A DNA stretch of 64,000 bases from Rhyacophila brunnea (Eukaryota > Arthropoda > Insecta > Trichoptera > Rhyacophilidae): assembly GCA_022495005.1 (NCBI GenBank), contig JAGYXB010001009.1, forward strand, positions 1,240,001 through 1,304,000, in the 5' to 3' direction. The first letter of the stretch is position 1. Each line of letters starts with the position of its first letter. The notes beneath the pieces are model-generated. The model was not told the DNA's origin, did not search any database, and saw nothing but the letters and a program-made list of their open reading frames with translations. Made by a program: the position numbers and the translations under genes. Below, piece by piece: positions 47,620 through 59,962 of this stretch.

Positions 47620-50600
47620 TACTACATAGTGTCTATGTTATAAAATGATGTATGTAGATCTGTATAATCGCAAGACTTTCATTTGCACAACAATATACAT
47701 AATATGTATAATATTATGTACTTATCTGTGATAATTAAAATTTAAAATTACTTTTTAAACTAAATATTATAATTATTGTATAAATAGGTAACAACAAAAT
47801 ACAAACACTAAGAATTATGTCGGTGTATTAATATACCTACCTACCACATTGATTTTTAAGTAACTATGTTATGTATGTATATAATAGTTCCTTGAGATTA
47901 TAACAATTAATAAACACAATGAAGTTATTAGTTTATAATAAAATTATATACTTATGTACTTATCTACTTATGACATTTTTTAATTTTTATTTCATTATTT
48001 TAAATCAATACTCAAAAAGAATTATTTATTATATTATTATGTATTATTATAAAATAATTAATAGCAGAAACCTAGTCAGTTAGAATGAGATCATCGTACA
48101 TTAATTTATGACTATTACTTTTATAATAGATACATCTATGATTATTTTATTGACTTATAGAAAAAATATTCTAATATATCAGCAGAGTCATCTATCGTGA
48201 AATGGCTGTACTAAGATTGTGGTTTAAGAAAAGCATGATAAATTATCATACACACGGCGGCATTCACAATAAACATACTTGTTTCGATTTTTCTATTATT
48301 AATTAAATCCAACTACGAATTTTCAGTAGAATGTGCTGATCAGCCGACAGATTAAGGCCTTCCCGCTCTGTAGATGCAGCTTACATTATTATATACACTT
48401 ATATCTTTATTATTATTAATCCTATAATACTTAGGTAGGTACTAATTGGTAAAGTTTAATTATTGTTTGATATATTATGTAAACACATGCTACAGATTTT
48501 TTTATTATTCTGTATTGTATCTTTTCTATAATCAAATAGATATATTAAATATTTGTTGAAAATTATTAACGCAGATAAATCTGGAATATTGTTTTATTTT
48601 AATATTTTTCTGTGAAATATTTTCGCTTCAATAATTAAATTGACCTATAAATAAAGTTAGGATTTTTCAGGTGGATATTTATATAATAATGCTATATAAT
48701 ATTATGTAATAAATTATGGTTTTCCAGAGAAGAAAATATTAACAGTACCTATATGTCTGTTTACTTAGTACTACAATTATTTATTATATTTGATTATGAA
48801 TTAAATTATATGTTTTTTTAAAATATATTTTTTAGATTTTACGTTGTCATAATTCAATGGCGGTTCTCCGAGCGTATATGCCTGAGGTTTTGACAGGTTT
48901 GGAGGCCCCCTGGCTAAATTATTGCCTACGCGGTAAACTACAATTGTCACTTTTTCGGGATTTTTTCACACTTATGAAAAGTCACAATATAATGACGGAC
49001 AGCTTCAATAAATATTGCCACTGCACCAATTCGCAGAAAAATGTTAAAGAAAATATTAAACGGCGATAATTAAACCTAAGTACTTACTTAATTATATTAT
49101 TGAAGCCGATGAAACGTTGCGAATAAATTAACATTACTTTAGTATTGTTTGTATATTGAAATATTTCCAAGCAAGCGTCACGTCAAAATAACAATTTCGT
49201 ATTCAAAATATTCTTAATCAGCATCTGAATAACTATTTACCTACTAAAAATTCGATTATACATTCAATACATACTAAATATGATTAGTGTTCTTGTTTTT
49301 GAGAACGTACATAATTTTCCTTTCTCTGAGAAGATTGATCGTACTCGTGCATAGTTTTTCAAATAAATTTTTGATTTTATTGTAAAGCACGTAGGTATAT
49401 TATTACTAAGCATGCATTTCGTGGTCAATGTCAAGCATTATTCATACTATTATAGTAAATTATATCGCCACATGGGACAGTGGTGGTCAACAGTTTTTTT
49501 AAATAATAATTTAAATATAAGCAATTATTAATTCAATTCAAAACTTACTACGTATTCCATAACAATCACCAGCTGTTGACTATATCACTTTAAATCAGAC
49601 GAAACTAGTCTTGATTAATATTAAACCGGATGCAAGTAGTTTATTTAAATTAATAATATATATTTCTACCAAAAATTGACAGTTTACATCATAAAATAAA
49701 CTAAGCATTATAATACAATATAAACTATGAAATCTGGTATTAGTGGTATTGTATCCATCAATCATAGAATAAACAGAAATAGTTATCATGATCAATAATT
49801 GCTATTAACTGTTATCTTACAAATATAATCTATAACAATACTTGCAGAATGTGGCTGAATAATAAAAATGTACACGTATATTAGCAAATACTTTTTCTTA
49901 TACTATAATATTTTTTTGAAATATATAACAATATAAATGTAACGTAACTAGTAAACTATCCTCCTCGTAGTAAATAAAGCACTTAGAGCCAGCGCCCATT
50001 AGCCGGCTCGCCCATCTTAACTCTTCTCGTCTGCAACCTGTCGAATACGTCGATGTGACGTCATTATTATTCAATATATATGCGTTGCCAAAATATAGCT
50101 CCGCACATTGGTGGAATGCTTCATTTTAGTTTGAAAAACACAGCTAGAGTGACATGCAACTATTTTCACCCAAAATGCAGCGCAAATGTCGCACTTCGTC
50201 ATTCATTTTGGCTTACCGTGTGACGTCACTATTCTCGCATGGCCTTGCCTATACGCACATAACAACCAATAACCACACGCAGTCCGCGTAGAGTGTGTAC
50301 CACAGAACAGATTAATTTGATATAAATGTGAAATCCAATCCCCATACACCATTGAAGCCATTTTCGATTTACGAAAACGCAACAAATACAAACCCCCCTG
50401 AGTGTCCACAAATATTACCAATATCGAATCTGCGATTCGTTTACATGACAATGTAACTTCAATGCATAATATAATATTATGATGCAGAAGTAACTATTTA
50501 AAATATTATACACGACATATTATATTCGAAAAATACAGTTACAGTATCACCCAGACAAGCAACCCGCTTATTATTTTTTAATTTTACGGTATGTAGAGTA

Positions 50601-50850
50601 TACGTTTTATAACTGATATGCCTTTTTGCCTGATAACCTCTCATAAAATTAGATCAAATGATATTCACTTGTGTTATATAGTAATAAATAAATAAATAGA
50701 TAATATATGTAAAAAATATTTTTAGAAAAAATACATAATTTTCAACCTAGAGCCGGAGTGCAAGGTTATGAAGCATATACTCTACTGTCTGTGTATGAAG
50801 AGATAGGAAGCGGGGTAATGTCACACAGGTGATCATTGTGCATCTAAAAC
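47620..50850. other. Spacer downstream of gene 2
   Basis: Mostly AT-rich. 48857-49069 holds an unrecognised 70-residue + frame starting MAVLRAYMPEV, with a GC-richer start. 49985-50450 is GC-richer, with two GTGACGTCA-type words (50055 and 50220) and a continuous 82-codon minus-strand frame; probably an unclassified repeat, as I see no protein family. Confidence 0.4.
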
Positions 50851-50854
50851 ATCT
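50851..50854. repeat. Left target site duplication ATCT
   Basis: ATCT immediately before CGCACCCCCAG; the same four bases follow the right end at 53165-53168. Confidence 0.6.
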
Positions 50855-53164
50855 CGCACCCCCAGTAAAATACTGTCGTAAGTCTGAAATGGGCGTTTTC
50901 GAGTTATGGATGTGGTTGGATTCGTATTTTTTTTTGCTATTTTAATAAAATACTATCGTATCTCAAACTCAAATAGTGTCGGATAGAAAGCACTTAATAC
51001 AGTACATTACTTTCCGAAAACTGTTGAATAGATAATAAAATAGTGTTGTAACTAAGTTACGACAGTATTTTACAAGAAGCTTTCTAAAAAACTAAAACAA
51101 TACTTTTCAAAAAAATACTGTTGTAACTCTGTTACTACAGGAAAATCTTGAGATACAGCGTAATTTTCTCACTAATTGCATGGATATTATTGTTCTAAAG
51201 TATTCAAACAAAAAAAACTGGAAGCAGCAGAGGCAACAATTTTTGTTATCAACAACTAAATGGAAGTAAAATACAAGAAGTATGCAAAAAATACTTTATC
51301 AACACATTTGGGGTGAGTGAAAGGTACTGCTCCACTGCATGGAAAACAAGAGATCTTCTTTCCGGAACGCCAATTCCAGAACAAAGAGATCACAAAAATC
51401 ACAAAAAAATTAGTGATGTTTAAAAAAATGATATAAGAGCTCACATTAAGTCTTTCCCAGTGATCGAGTAACATTATTTGCGTGCACAGACGTCCAAATT
51501 GTATTTAGATGGTAAATTAACAATTGCTGAAATGTATCGGTTATACAAAAAACAACAAGCTGACAGCAATATGCCATTTGGAAAAGAACACTATTATACG
51601 CATCTATATTTAATGACGAATTTAATATTGGCTTCTTTAAGCCTAAAAAAAGATTTGTGCGTTGAATGCGACCTATACAATAATTCTTCACCACCAGATG
51701 AAAAAAAACAACTTCAAGAAAAATATGAGACACATCAACCTGGAAAAAAGAGGCAAGGGATGAAAAGATCAAAGACGTAGCAGAGTCCCGAACTAATGGC
51801 CAAAATAGCGTCATTAATGTAGCTGTATATGATTTGCAGGCTGTTTTACCGCTTCCTTGCGGAAATGTGTCAACTTTCTATTATAAACGAAAGTTTGGCA
51901 ATGTACAATCGTACAGTCTATAATATCACTGAAAATATTGCAAACTGATACATGTATGACGAGAGTCAAGCTGCATGAGGATCCAATAAAATTGGTAGCT
52001 GTGTACTCGATTACAATGCATGTAAAAAATATCACCACAATGAGCATTTTATTTTTTACAGTGACAATTGTGCCGGGCAGAATAAAAATAAATACATTGC
52101 TGCAATGTATTTATATGCCACCGGGAATTCACAAAAAAATACAACGATCTCTCATAAGTTTTTGGTCACCGGGCATAAACAAAATGAAGGCGATATCGTC
52201 CATTCTACAATTGAGCAGCAGAAAACCAGGGCTCTAAAAAGTGGACCAATATTTGTGCCCAGCCAAATGATTACCATTGTACAAACAAGTAAGAAAACAG
52301 GACAACCATACATAGTTAAACCCATGACGACAAATAATTTTCTCAACATGAAAAAACTAGCAGATGAAATCGGTAAAAATTACAACACGGATGAAAATGG
52401 AGAAAAAGTTTTGTGGCAGAAGATTAAAGTTATAAAAGTAGACAGAGACTATCCATACATTATTTTTTTTAAAACCAGTTATCATGAAGAATGTAGGAAA
52501 TTGAATGTTCGACAACAGCAAATAGGCAAACCGTTACCAATGGATGGTCTCAATATATCCAAAGCATATCAAGAGTGGCCAAAAATAACGACAATTAAAA
52601 AGAAGGATTTGCTTTCCTCTGCACCGCTAAACATCGTGAATTTTATTATGATTTTTGCTTCTCTTCCAAGTGATGTTTAAAAATTAAAAATCGTATGTAA
52701 AAAAATTATTTTCCCATTAAATTAAATAATTAAGTATTTTTTGTTGTTTTGAACTAATAATTGTATTTTTCTTTTTTTTTCAATAAATCTTTAAAGATTG
52801 TACCATAACTTAATATTTTGAAAACCTTCCTTTACAGTGCCCAACAAATTAGTTGAAATTATTAGAGTGATGGTAGGGAAATTTACATAGAAAGTATTGA
52901 GTTGATTCAAATTTTAACATGAAATTGTCAAATATCCTAATAAAATACAGTCGTAACTCAGAAATATTCAAATATCTCCGTTTGTATATGTTTTAGAGAA
53001 AAATGATGAATACAGTTGAAAATAGATCATGTTTTTCCATAAAAATGAGTAATAATTTTTACATTCAGACTTTTCCTGTATTTACAAAGAATATTTGAAA
53101 CTTCAAATGGCTCTCCTGCAAAATGCCAATTTTTTACTTACTACAGTATTTTACTGGGGGTGCG
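50855..53164 (+). mobile_element. Sola-like DNA transposon with TIRs and 4 bp TSD (2.31 kb)
   Basis: Both ends read CGCACCCCCAGTAAAATACT inward and are flanked by ATCT on each side (50851-50854, 53165-53168), a 4 bp target duplication. Copies of AATAAAATACTGTCGTAACT-like words are clustered next to both ends, including an inverted pair at 51037-51071, as expected for transposase sites. The interior carries a broken transposase on the same strand. A 4 bp duplication together with the SDN.AGQNKN...GH.QNEGD protein points to the Sola group; I am sure it is a cut-and-paste transposon, less sure of the superfamily. Confidence 0.75.
51240..52680 (+). pseudogene. Transposase of the Sola-like element, inactivated
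   Basis: In order, the + frames give: CKKYFINTFGVSERYCSTAW; HIKSFPVIE and HYLRAQTSKLYLDGKLTIAE with MYRLYKKQ; a C..C pair (LCVECD) near 51660; AVYDLQAVLPLPCGNVSTFY with YKRKFG; YSDNCAGQNKNKYIAAMYLY; HKFLVTGHKQNEGDIVHST; then a C-terminal domain to the stop at 52680. This is the usual layout of a transposase seen in many arthropod genomes: zinc-binding middle part, RNase-H-like catalytic part with SDN and GH.QNEGD. Stops at about 51420 and 51467, a stop at 51778 in mid-protein and frameshifts near 51890-52050 make it non-functional. Confidence 0.7.
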
Positions 53165-53168
53165 ATCT
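53165..53168. repeat. Right target site duplication ATCT
   Basis: ATCT immediately after CTGGGGGTGCG. Confidence 0.6.
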
Positions 53169-53910
53169 GGTCGTTTGCCCACTCGGCACCTACCAGCCAT
53201 TGTGTCGTGTTGGTTACCGTAATGGGCGCAAGCTCTTACTATTTTTTTGTATATGCGATAATAAAGATAAATAGAAGAATGTTATCAATGTAATGTAAAT
53301 AATGCACATATTGTGTAGGTAAGTAAGAAAAATATGAACATCAATGTGTAAGTTATATAACTAATAAGTATAGTATGCAACAAAAGAAGTACTACAGTAA
53401 TATTTTATAGTATGTAGAGGCTTCAGACGCTGACAGATTTTAAGGCTCCCACAATAAAAATTGTACCAATCCACTTTTTCATGGTATTTAGAAGTAGTAG
53501 GTTATTTTTTTATGAAAAATAAACACTCGCTTTAAGGACTATAAGTCACTTTTTCAGGATGAATTGATTTCTCATAAACTACTTGAAGATGTTCAAATAC
53601 TTAAATCCAGCAGGTTTCTTTATTACGGTACCTAACCATTCCATTTTTCGCTGCACAATAAAATTATAGTTGAAACAATATTTTGATAATATTATTTTAT
53701 ATTCTGTACTCGTTGTTGTACTGCTCTAGACTGTGTAGGTAAGTATGTCAAATTTTAAATTCCAGAGTGTCACCATTGCAAAATGGCGGCAAATTTGAAA
53801 CTGTCATTGATACACCCTATGTAATATTTTAATTTAATTAATTTGCATTAACAGCTAGGCTTACATGGATATATATAATTGGTTTATATTTTATGACAGT
53901 TATTGAAGTC
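53169..53910. other. Spacer between Sola-like element and LINE
   Basis: AT-rich with no recognised gene. Confidence 0.4.
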
Positions 53911-56900
53911 CACAGTGTATCATCATCAGCCGGGGTCAATCCACTGCTGGATGAAGGCCTCCCCAAGCTTTCTCCAACTCTCTCGGTCCTGTGTCGTTCG
54001 CTGCCACGTATTTCCGCCGAACTTTACCAGTTCGTCAATCCAGCGGTTTTTAAGGCGATCCTGTGGCCGTTTCGTAGCCCTTGGGTATCATTGGATGATT
54101 GGATGATGATTTATCCAGCGGCCGTCCTTTCGGCGAGCAATGTGCCCCACCCATCTCCATTTCAGCTGTTTGGCAACGTCTATTACATCGCGTACTCTTG
54201 TCTGCTTCCTAACCTATTCGTTCTTTTACGGTCCTTTCGCATGATACCCAACATGCACCTCTCCATGCCTCGCTGTGTGACTCTTAGCTTTTGGACATCT
54301 CTCGTGTTGAGGGTGCACGTCTCGCAGCCATACGTGAGCATGGGTAGCACACATTGGTTGAACACCCTACGCTTAAGACATAATGGTAGGTCACTCTTGA
54401 AAATACTATTCAGACGTCCGAAAGCACTCCATCACAGCTTTGTTCTTCGAGCAATTTCATCGTGCATGCTTCCGTCTATGGACACCTGCTGTCCGAGGTA
54501 GATGTAGCTGCTGACTTCCTCGAGTTGGGTGCCAGAAATACAGATAATCGCAGGGTCCGAAAGACAGTTCCTCATCACTTTTGACTTTGAGACATTTATC
54601 TTTAGACCGACCGTTTGACTGACATCCGCGAGTTCTTGCATTTTACCTTGGAGGTCTTTCGGGTCTTGTGAGAGTATAACAATACCATCTGCAAAGCGCA
54701 GGTGACTGAGGTGCTCTCCGTTAATTGGAACACCTTTTTCCTCCCAATCAAGTTTCCTAAATAAGTCCTCAAGAGTAGCGGTGAATAGTTTAGGTGAAAT
54801 GGTATCACCTTGCCGGACACCTTTGTTAATGGGGAATTTACACGACCGTTTGTGGAGTTTCACGCATGCTGTGGCATCACTGTATATACTGTTCAATATG
54901 TTTATGTAGCGTCTGAAAATTCCTTGGTTGCTAAGGGCGTCTATAATTGAGATTTTTTTGATGGAATCAAACGCCTTTTCATAGTCTATAAAACCAAGAT
55001 ATAATGGCAGTTTGTATTCCTGGTAGCGCTCTATGATTTCCCTGACGACCTGTATATGATCCATAGTACTGTAGCCTCTTCTGAATCCGGCTTGCTCTCT
55101 TGGTTGGTTCTCGTCTAGAACTGTTTCGAGACGGTTTGAGAGTATTTTCGTGAAAACCTTATACAGAATTGGCAGTAGACTAATTGGTCGATAGTTTTTC
55201 AGATCTTCAGTGTCTCCTTTCTTATGGAGAATAATAATGGAGGCATTTTTCCATGATTCTGGGATGTTCTCTTCGTGCAGACAAGATGTGAACAGACGTG
55301 CGAGCACTTCGCTCACCGTCCTCCCGGCCCGTTTGAGAACATCGATAGTTAGTCCATCTTCTCCCGGGGCCTCTTCATGCACATTATAGCATATTCCACC
55401 TCTGTGGTAGTAACCTCGGGAAGAGGATCTCCATATTCTCCGTTCACCGGAAGATCTGAACTGATGTCAGTGTCATCTTTGTATAGAGCGCTGTAAAACT
55501 CTACTACAGTGTCCAGTAGATGATCCCAGTTACGCACGATACTTCCATCTTGCGCTTTTAGTGTCGTGATCTGCCGTCTCCCTATTGACAGATGCTGCTT
55601 GTTCTTATGTAAGCTCCTTCCTGACGCAACAATTGATTCTACAAGGTTCATATTGAACTTACGAAGATCTTCTCGTATGTTTTTACGTAGAGTTTTGCAC
55701 AGCGTGGAGTACTCGAGATCATTTGCAACTTGTTGCTCGCTTTTCGTACTCCTACGCAGCTTCATAAGATCCAACGTTTCCTTTGAAAGTTTGCTTACTC
55801 GTTCAACCACAGCAGCAACTGTCTCTTCCGAAGATTCTATAATGATTTTTGTTATTGCTTCGGTGTTTTGTAGGGAGATGGGGTCATTTTCAGCCTGGAA
55901 AGCCGCTAGCCTGTTCTCCAGCTCTTGTTGGAATTCGACTCTGCTTCTCAAACCTCTGCGGACTCTGGGCTTCTGCATCAGTTTGAATCTCTCACGTTTG
56001 ATGTTAAATCGTACTTTACACCTTACCATTCAGTGGTCGCTGCCAGTATTAAATCTGTTAATGACTGTGCAGTCTAGAAAAATATCCTTCTTGTCGGTGA
56101 GGATGTAGTCGATTTTGCTGGTTCGTTTTGCTGGGCTTCGCCATGTCCATTTTCGGGAAGGCTTCTTTTTGAAGAATGAGTGCATGATGTAGAGATTGTG
56201 GTTTTCCACTAACTCCACTAACATGTCTCCTCGGCCATCCCTGGTGCCATGTCCGAAGTGCCCGACCGCTACATTATCCTGGTGTTGAGATCCGATTCGT
56301 GCATTAAAGTCGCCCATGATGATAGTGAAGTGACATTTCCGTTTATTTTTCAACGTACTGATTTCTTAATATACCTCCTCCACTTCTTCATCAGGTGAGT
56401 TTTGAGTGGGCGCATAAACTTGCAAAAGCAGAATCTGGTATCTTTTGCTGAGCTGAAGTGTTAAACTTGCTACTCTATCTGAGGAGAAATCAAATTCAAC
56501 TATGCGATCTTTCCAGAGTCTGTGGATTAAAAATCCGACACCGCTTGTGCTTCCGGTCTTAGTCCCATTATAACAGAGTACCTACATGTCCGCTGTGGAG
56601 ATTGACGATATCGTCTCCTTGTCGTCTTACCTCGCTGAGCCCGACAACATCCCAATGGATTTTTTCGAGTTCTTCTTCGAGCTCTAGAAGTTTGGCGTTG
56701 CTGGATAATGTTCTCGCGTTATAGGTGGCAATGGTCATCGGTAGGCAGCCGTTACCGTCTTTCCGGGGATTCTTAGCACCCTCTGCTTTCCCTTGCTAAT
56801 TGCTGCCGTGATCAGTGTTAGGTTGGCCTCCGGAGAATAAGGGCCGTGATTTTTGTTCTTGTTAAATGGGGGTATTTGGACATAACACACCACGCTGTCC

Positions 56901-57065
56901 AAACGGGTTGGTGTGTGGTTTTCTGTCTGGGTTTTCCTTCCCGTAGCCAAGGGGTCTCTCGTTTTAAGACGCCAGAGTTTCGCCTTTCACCCTTCTCTAT
57001 TAGCTACAGATGAGTTATACTGTCACAAGACACACCACATCTGCATTGCCCAGGGGACGCCGCGT
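53911..57065 (-). mobile_element. RTE-type LINE, near full length, dead
   Basis: Minus-strand element of about 3.15 kb. It has a 5' region (57065-56739) with an open frame upstream of the endonuclease, a single endonuclease-RT polyprotein, and a 3' end right after the stop with TGATGATGATACAC. Small size, one ORF and a TGA-repeat 3' end fit the RTE clade. No target duplication was made out, so the 5' boundary is approximate. The + strand fragment at 16790-17125 is another copy of this family. Confidence 0.75.
53926..56738 (-). pseudogene. LINE endonuclease-reverse transcriptase polyprotein, inactivated
   Basis: Starts MTIATYNARTLSSNAKLLEL (56738 down), the N-terminus of an APE-type endonuclease, followed by WDVVGLSEVRRQG, a stop-rich stretch at 56350-56580, then IMGDFNARIG, SKIDYI and GSDH. 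The RT part (55382-54432) has GEDGLTIDVLK, SIIILHKKGD...NYRPISLL, QAGFR.GYST.DH, FIDYEKAFDS and GVRQGD.ISPKLF. The catalytic FADD box is FADG (GGT at 54684-54686). Further breaks are a stop between SDH and MVRCK (about 56029), a frameshift near 55375, a stop near 54435, a frameshift near 54215 and a stop near 54080. The C-terminus keeps WRWVGHIARRKDGRW and AFIQQWIDPG-stop. Length of about 930 codons fits RTE. Confidence 0.8.
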
Positions 57066-57934
57066 GGAGGCTAGAGATAGGATTTGTTGGCCATCTGTAG
57101 AGTAGCGTCTCAACACTTTATAGAAATGTACCTATTGGCATTAGTGCATTTCATTGAGGCCCTAGCCAACCATTTGCCCGCCCCCACTTATAATAGAGTT
57201 ATTATAATATGGTCTAAAGAAGAAAGAAGTTTCGAGATCTCTTTGCAATATGTTACCTGTACAATAAAGCCTGCCACTAAGTGTTAAAACTAAACATATT
57301 TATGTTGTATTTTTATACTTAAAAGCCACATGGTATGAAAATATATACCTGTTCCATATTTTGAAACTTTCATCATCAAATAAAATGTACTTGTAGAGTT
57401 TGGAACACACAAGACTGACGAATTTATAATATGAGCAATGAAATGTGTTTTTAACGCAGCTTTGGCGACAAAACCTCGGCCAAACCGTATTCTACAATCA
57501 AGATTTCATGGCAGCGGTTACTATTCATAGCGCTGTATATAGGTACCTATTGTAAAAGACGGAAGTGGAAGACGGGGTTAGATATGTACGTGAAGAGCGA
57601 GGGATTTTTAGTTTCGCATAATATAACTGATAAGATGTTTGCTGCTATGATATATGTAATAATAAGGCTATTGATTTATACGCAGTCACCAGTGGTGCGT
57701 TTCCGCAACGCAACAGGACTCAATTGAGTCATCACAAGATTTAAAAGGGGGGCTCGAACATACAATAAATAATTATTAAAGTATACAAAAATCTTAATGT
57801 TCACTCGTAGTTATTTTCACATCTCATGAAAAACAATATTATCAAGTTAGTATACATACTTAATCATATTAAAGATTTTTATATTTATAAAAGTTACTTA
57901 TATAATTATTTGTAGAAAATAAAAAAACCGTTTT
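57066..57934. other. Spacer, nothing recognised
   Basis: AT-rich with GC-richer patches (57150-57180, 57680-57740 including palindrome ACTCAATTGAGT). No gene supported. Confidence 0.4.
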
Positions 57935-58172
57935 TTCGACCATGTCCGATCATAATAGAATCATATGGGCCTACACAGAGTAGAGGTTTGTATTAACAGA
58001 TTTTCTTTTTTACGAGAAATGGTTGTCAGCCACATGCTCAACCTATTAGGTCCATACCCTGACTCACACACAAATTGAATAACAATATGTGTACTTGCCA
58101 GACCCAGGATTCGAACCTGGCACCCATGGCGTTATAGTCCGACGCTTAAGCCGCGCGGCTACCGTGGGTGTT
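57935..58172 (-). mobile_element. SINE family 1, best-preserved copy
   Basis: The minus strand starts ACCCACGGTAGCCGCGCGGC (box A-like), then TTAAGCGTCGGACTATAACG and box B GGTTCGAATCC within a perfect CCAGG/CCTGG T-arm. A body follows with CAATTTGTGTGTGAGTC, TATGGACCTAATAGGTTGAG and CATTTCTCGTAA, and a tail with CTCTGTGTAGG and GGACATGGTCG. Head plus body is about 235 bp. Copies at 45420-45650 and 23240-23395 show it is a dispersed family. Confidence 0.75.
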
Positions 58173-59660
58173 TTATTTAGGGAAAATTAAAATTTGTTTC
58201 TTCGTTTTTTATCGTAGGGGGCCGCAAAATCAGTCATTACTGTCCAAAAGGTTTGCGGTAAGTTGATTATTTTACGACAGTAATACACGTTTTCATATAT
58301 TTTTTCACAATACATTGATGCAGTGATTCATCATTGATTGTTTAACATCATAATATGCCTGCATTAAGAGATAGCGTTGCATTGCGGTTATTGAAAATGT
58401 TCAATATGACTTGTTTATTATGACAGCTGATGACTCGCATGACAAACCGTTGGGTATATTAGGTAAGTATTGTACTTGTCAATTATGTTTGATTACTAGC
58501 GTGTTATAATATACCCGATAGTGGCAGTGGTCTTTTCCCATATTATTTTTTTATCCAATGACGTAGGTACTACCTACGCTGAAAGTTTCTATTTGATATC
58601 AAGACAGCGTGTCTGAGTTAGTCAGAGGCCTAATTTAATAAGTCAGATTAGGTATTAGTATATTAATAATACATTTACGAAAGTATATTACCTAACGAAA
58701 TATACATTTTTATATTAAGTGCTTAAATAACAATTTGGAATAGCGGCTGTCTCTAGTTCATTCCTAAGGATGGCAAAAATCAGTAGCAAAGGGTGGAGGT
58801 AGGCAGTTAAGATTCACCGTAAATAGTGCACATTAAACTTTGTTAGTCATACGTAGGTAATTGTTTTTATTGAACTAAGAATACAATTAATTATTTACAG
58901 ATGGTGTTGGTTGATTTTTAAAAATCGATTAAACCCTGCTTAAATCAAACTATAATAGTTTTGGTATATTTTGGGCGATACAAGAAAATTGCGCATAACT
59001 ATTTTTTCTTTCATACCTACTTATTTGTTTTCGTTGGATTATGAATACTATTACACATAATGTTGCTTCGTTTTTTTTAAATCATTAAGCCCTGCCTACA
59101 CCAAACCATAATGTATGAAAAATATTTTTTTGTCTATAAAATATCCAAAGTTATGTACGATTTAATTGAATTTTTAGATATTTTATAAATAGACGAGTAT
59201 TTTTTGACTATTGTCTATTATGGTTTGATTTTCTTAGGGTTTTATTGAATTTTAAATACTAACCAATATAATCTGTAAATTGTAGTCTTATTTCATGAAA
59301 ACAAATACCTACGTATGATTGACAGAGGTTAATGTGCACTATTTATGGCGGATCTTAACAGCCTACATACACCCTTCGACACTGGCAAAAATATACAAAA
59401 ATACATGTTTTTTCAATATGTGTGTGATCTAGTGCATGATCAGTGATCACATTCGGTTGGGCGAATGGCCAACAATCATTCTGATGTCTAATAAATATGT
59501 AATATAATTTCCACGCAGTGTGTGTTTGTGAGCGAGAAGGGGCGAGCATGATAATTAACTGAGTAGGTAACTTAAATATTCAGAAGAATTTTTAAATAGC
59601 TAACACTCATGCTCTACAATAAATAATACAATGTCCTTCGCAAAAAATAACTATTTCACA
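58173..59660. other. AT-rich spacer, nothing recognised
   Basis: A possible imperfect inverted repeat involves CATTACTGTC at 58236 and GACAGTAAT at 58276. No coding region supported. Confidence 0.4.
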
Positions 59661-59664
59661 TAAC

Positions 59665-59768
59665 GGTCACATTGCGACCCTCGTGGTCCAATGCGCAAGA
59701 CACCGCTTGATACCGGTGGTTCCGGGTTCGTTTCCCGGTGAGGTCGCAATACAAGTATGCGATTATCT
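59665..59768 (+). mobile_element. SINE family 2 head, + strand copy
   Basis: GACCCTCGTGGTCCAATGCG (box A-like GTGGTCCAATG), then GGTTCCGGGTTCGTTTCCCG (box B-like) and GGTGAGGTCGCAATA, then TATGCGATTATCTGAAACC. This matches the reverse-strand copies at 27465 and 61345. It runs directly into a LINE 3' coding scrap. Confidence 0.6.
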
Positions 59769-59962
59769 GAAACCATGTAGGACATAAGGAAAACATTAAT
59801 TTGGAAAGGTTCGTCGTCAGCGGAAACTCTGATGGTCGGCGCGGAAGAGGGAGGTCGTCTACACATTGGTCTGACCAAGTGAAGGACGCTACGAGCCTCT
59901 CAGCACCTACAGGTATGCGGACGACGGAATACAGGGATCGTCGTACGGATATAACTTTTTAA
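59769..59962 (+). pseudogene. LINE RT C-terminal fragment fused to the SINE head
   Basis: The + frame from about 59775 reads HVGHKENINLERFVVSGNSD, GRRGRGRSSTHWSDQVKDAT, then EYRDRRTDITF-stop (59960-59962). The GRRGRGR.S.HWSDQ block is the LINE C-terminal signature. It directly follows the SINE head. Confidence 0.6.

Noticed and set aside
48857..49069. 70-residue + frame MAVLRAYMPEV... considered as a gene
   Set aside because: No recognised domain; GC-richer start suggests a repeat fragment. Kept only as a note in the spacer entry.
50203..50451. 82-residue minus-strand frame
   Set aside because: Lies in a GC-richer, repeat-looking block with no known protein signature; not enough to call a gene.
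53893..54501. 202-residue + strand frame at the LINE 3' end
   Set aside because: Antisense of the LINE C-terminal coding region.
55566..56108. 180-residue + strand frame in the LINE
   Set aside because: Antisense of the endonuclease-RT coding strand; composition reflects the complement.
58083..58172. Possible tRNA gene with a perfect T-arm
   Set aside because: No complementary acceptor stem, and it continues into a body repeated at two other sites: a SINE.
59665..59745. Possible tRNA gene (+)
   Set aside because: Box A and B-like sequences but no cloverleaf; matches SINE copies at 27465 and 61345.
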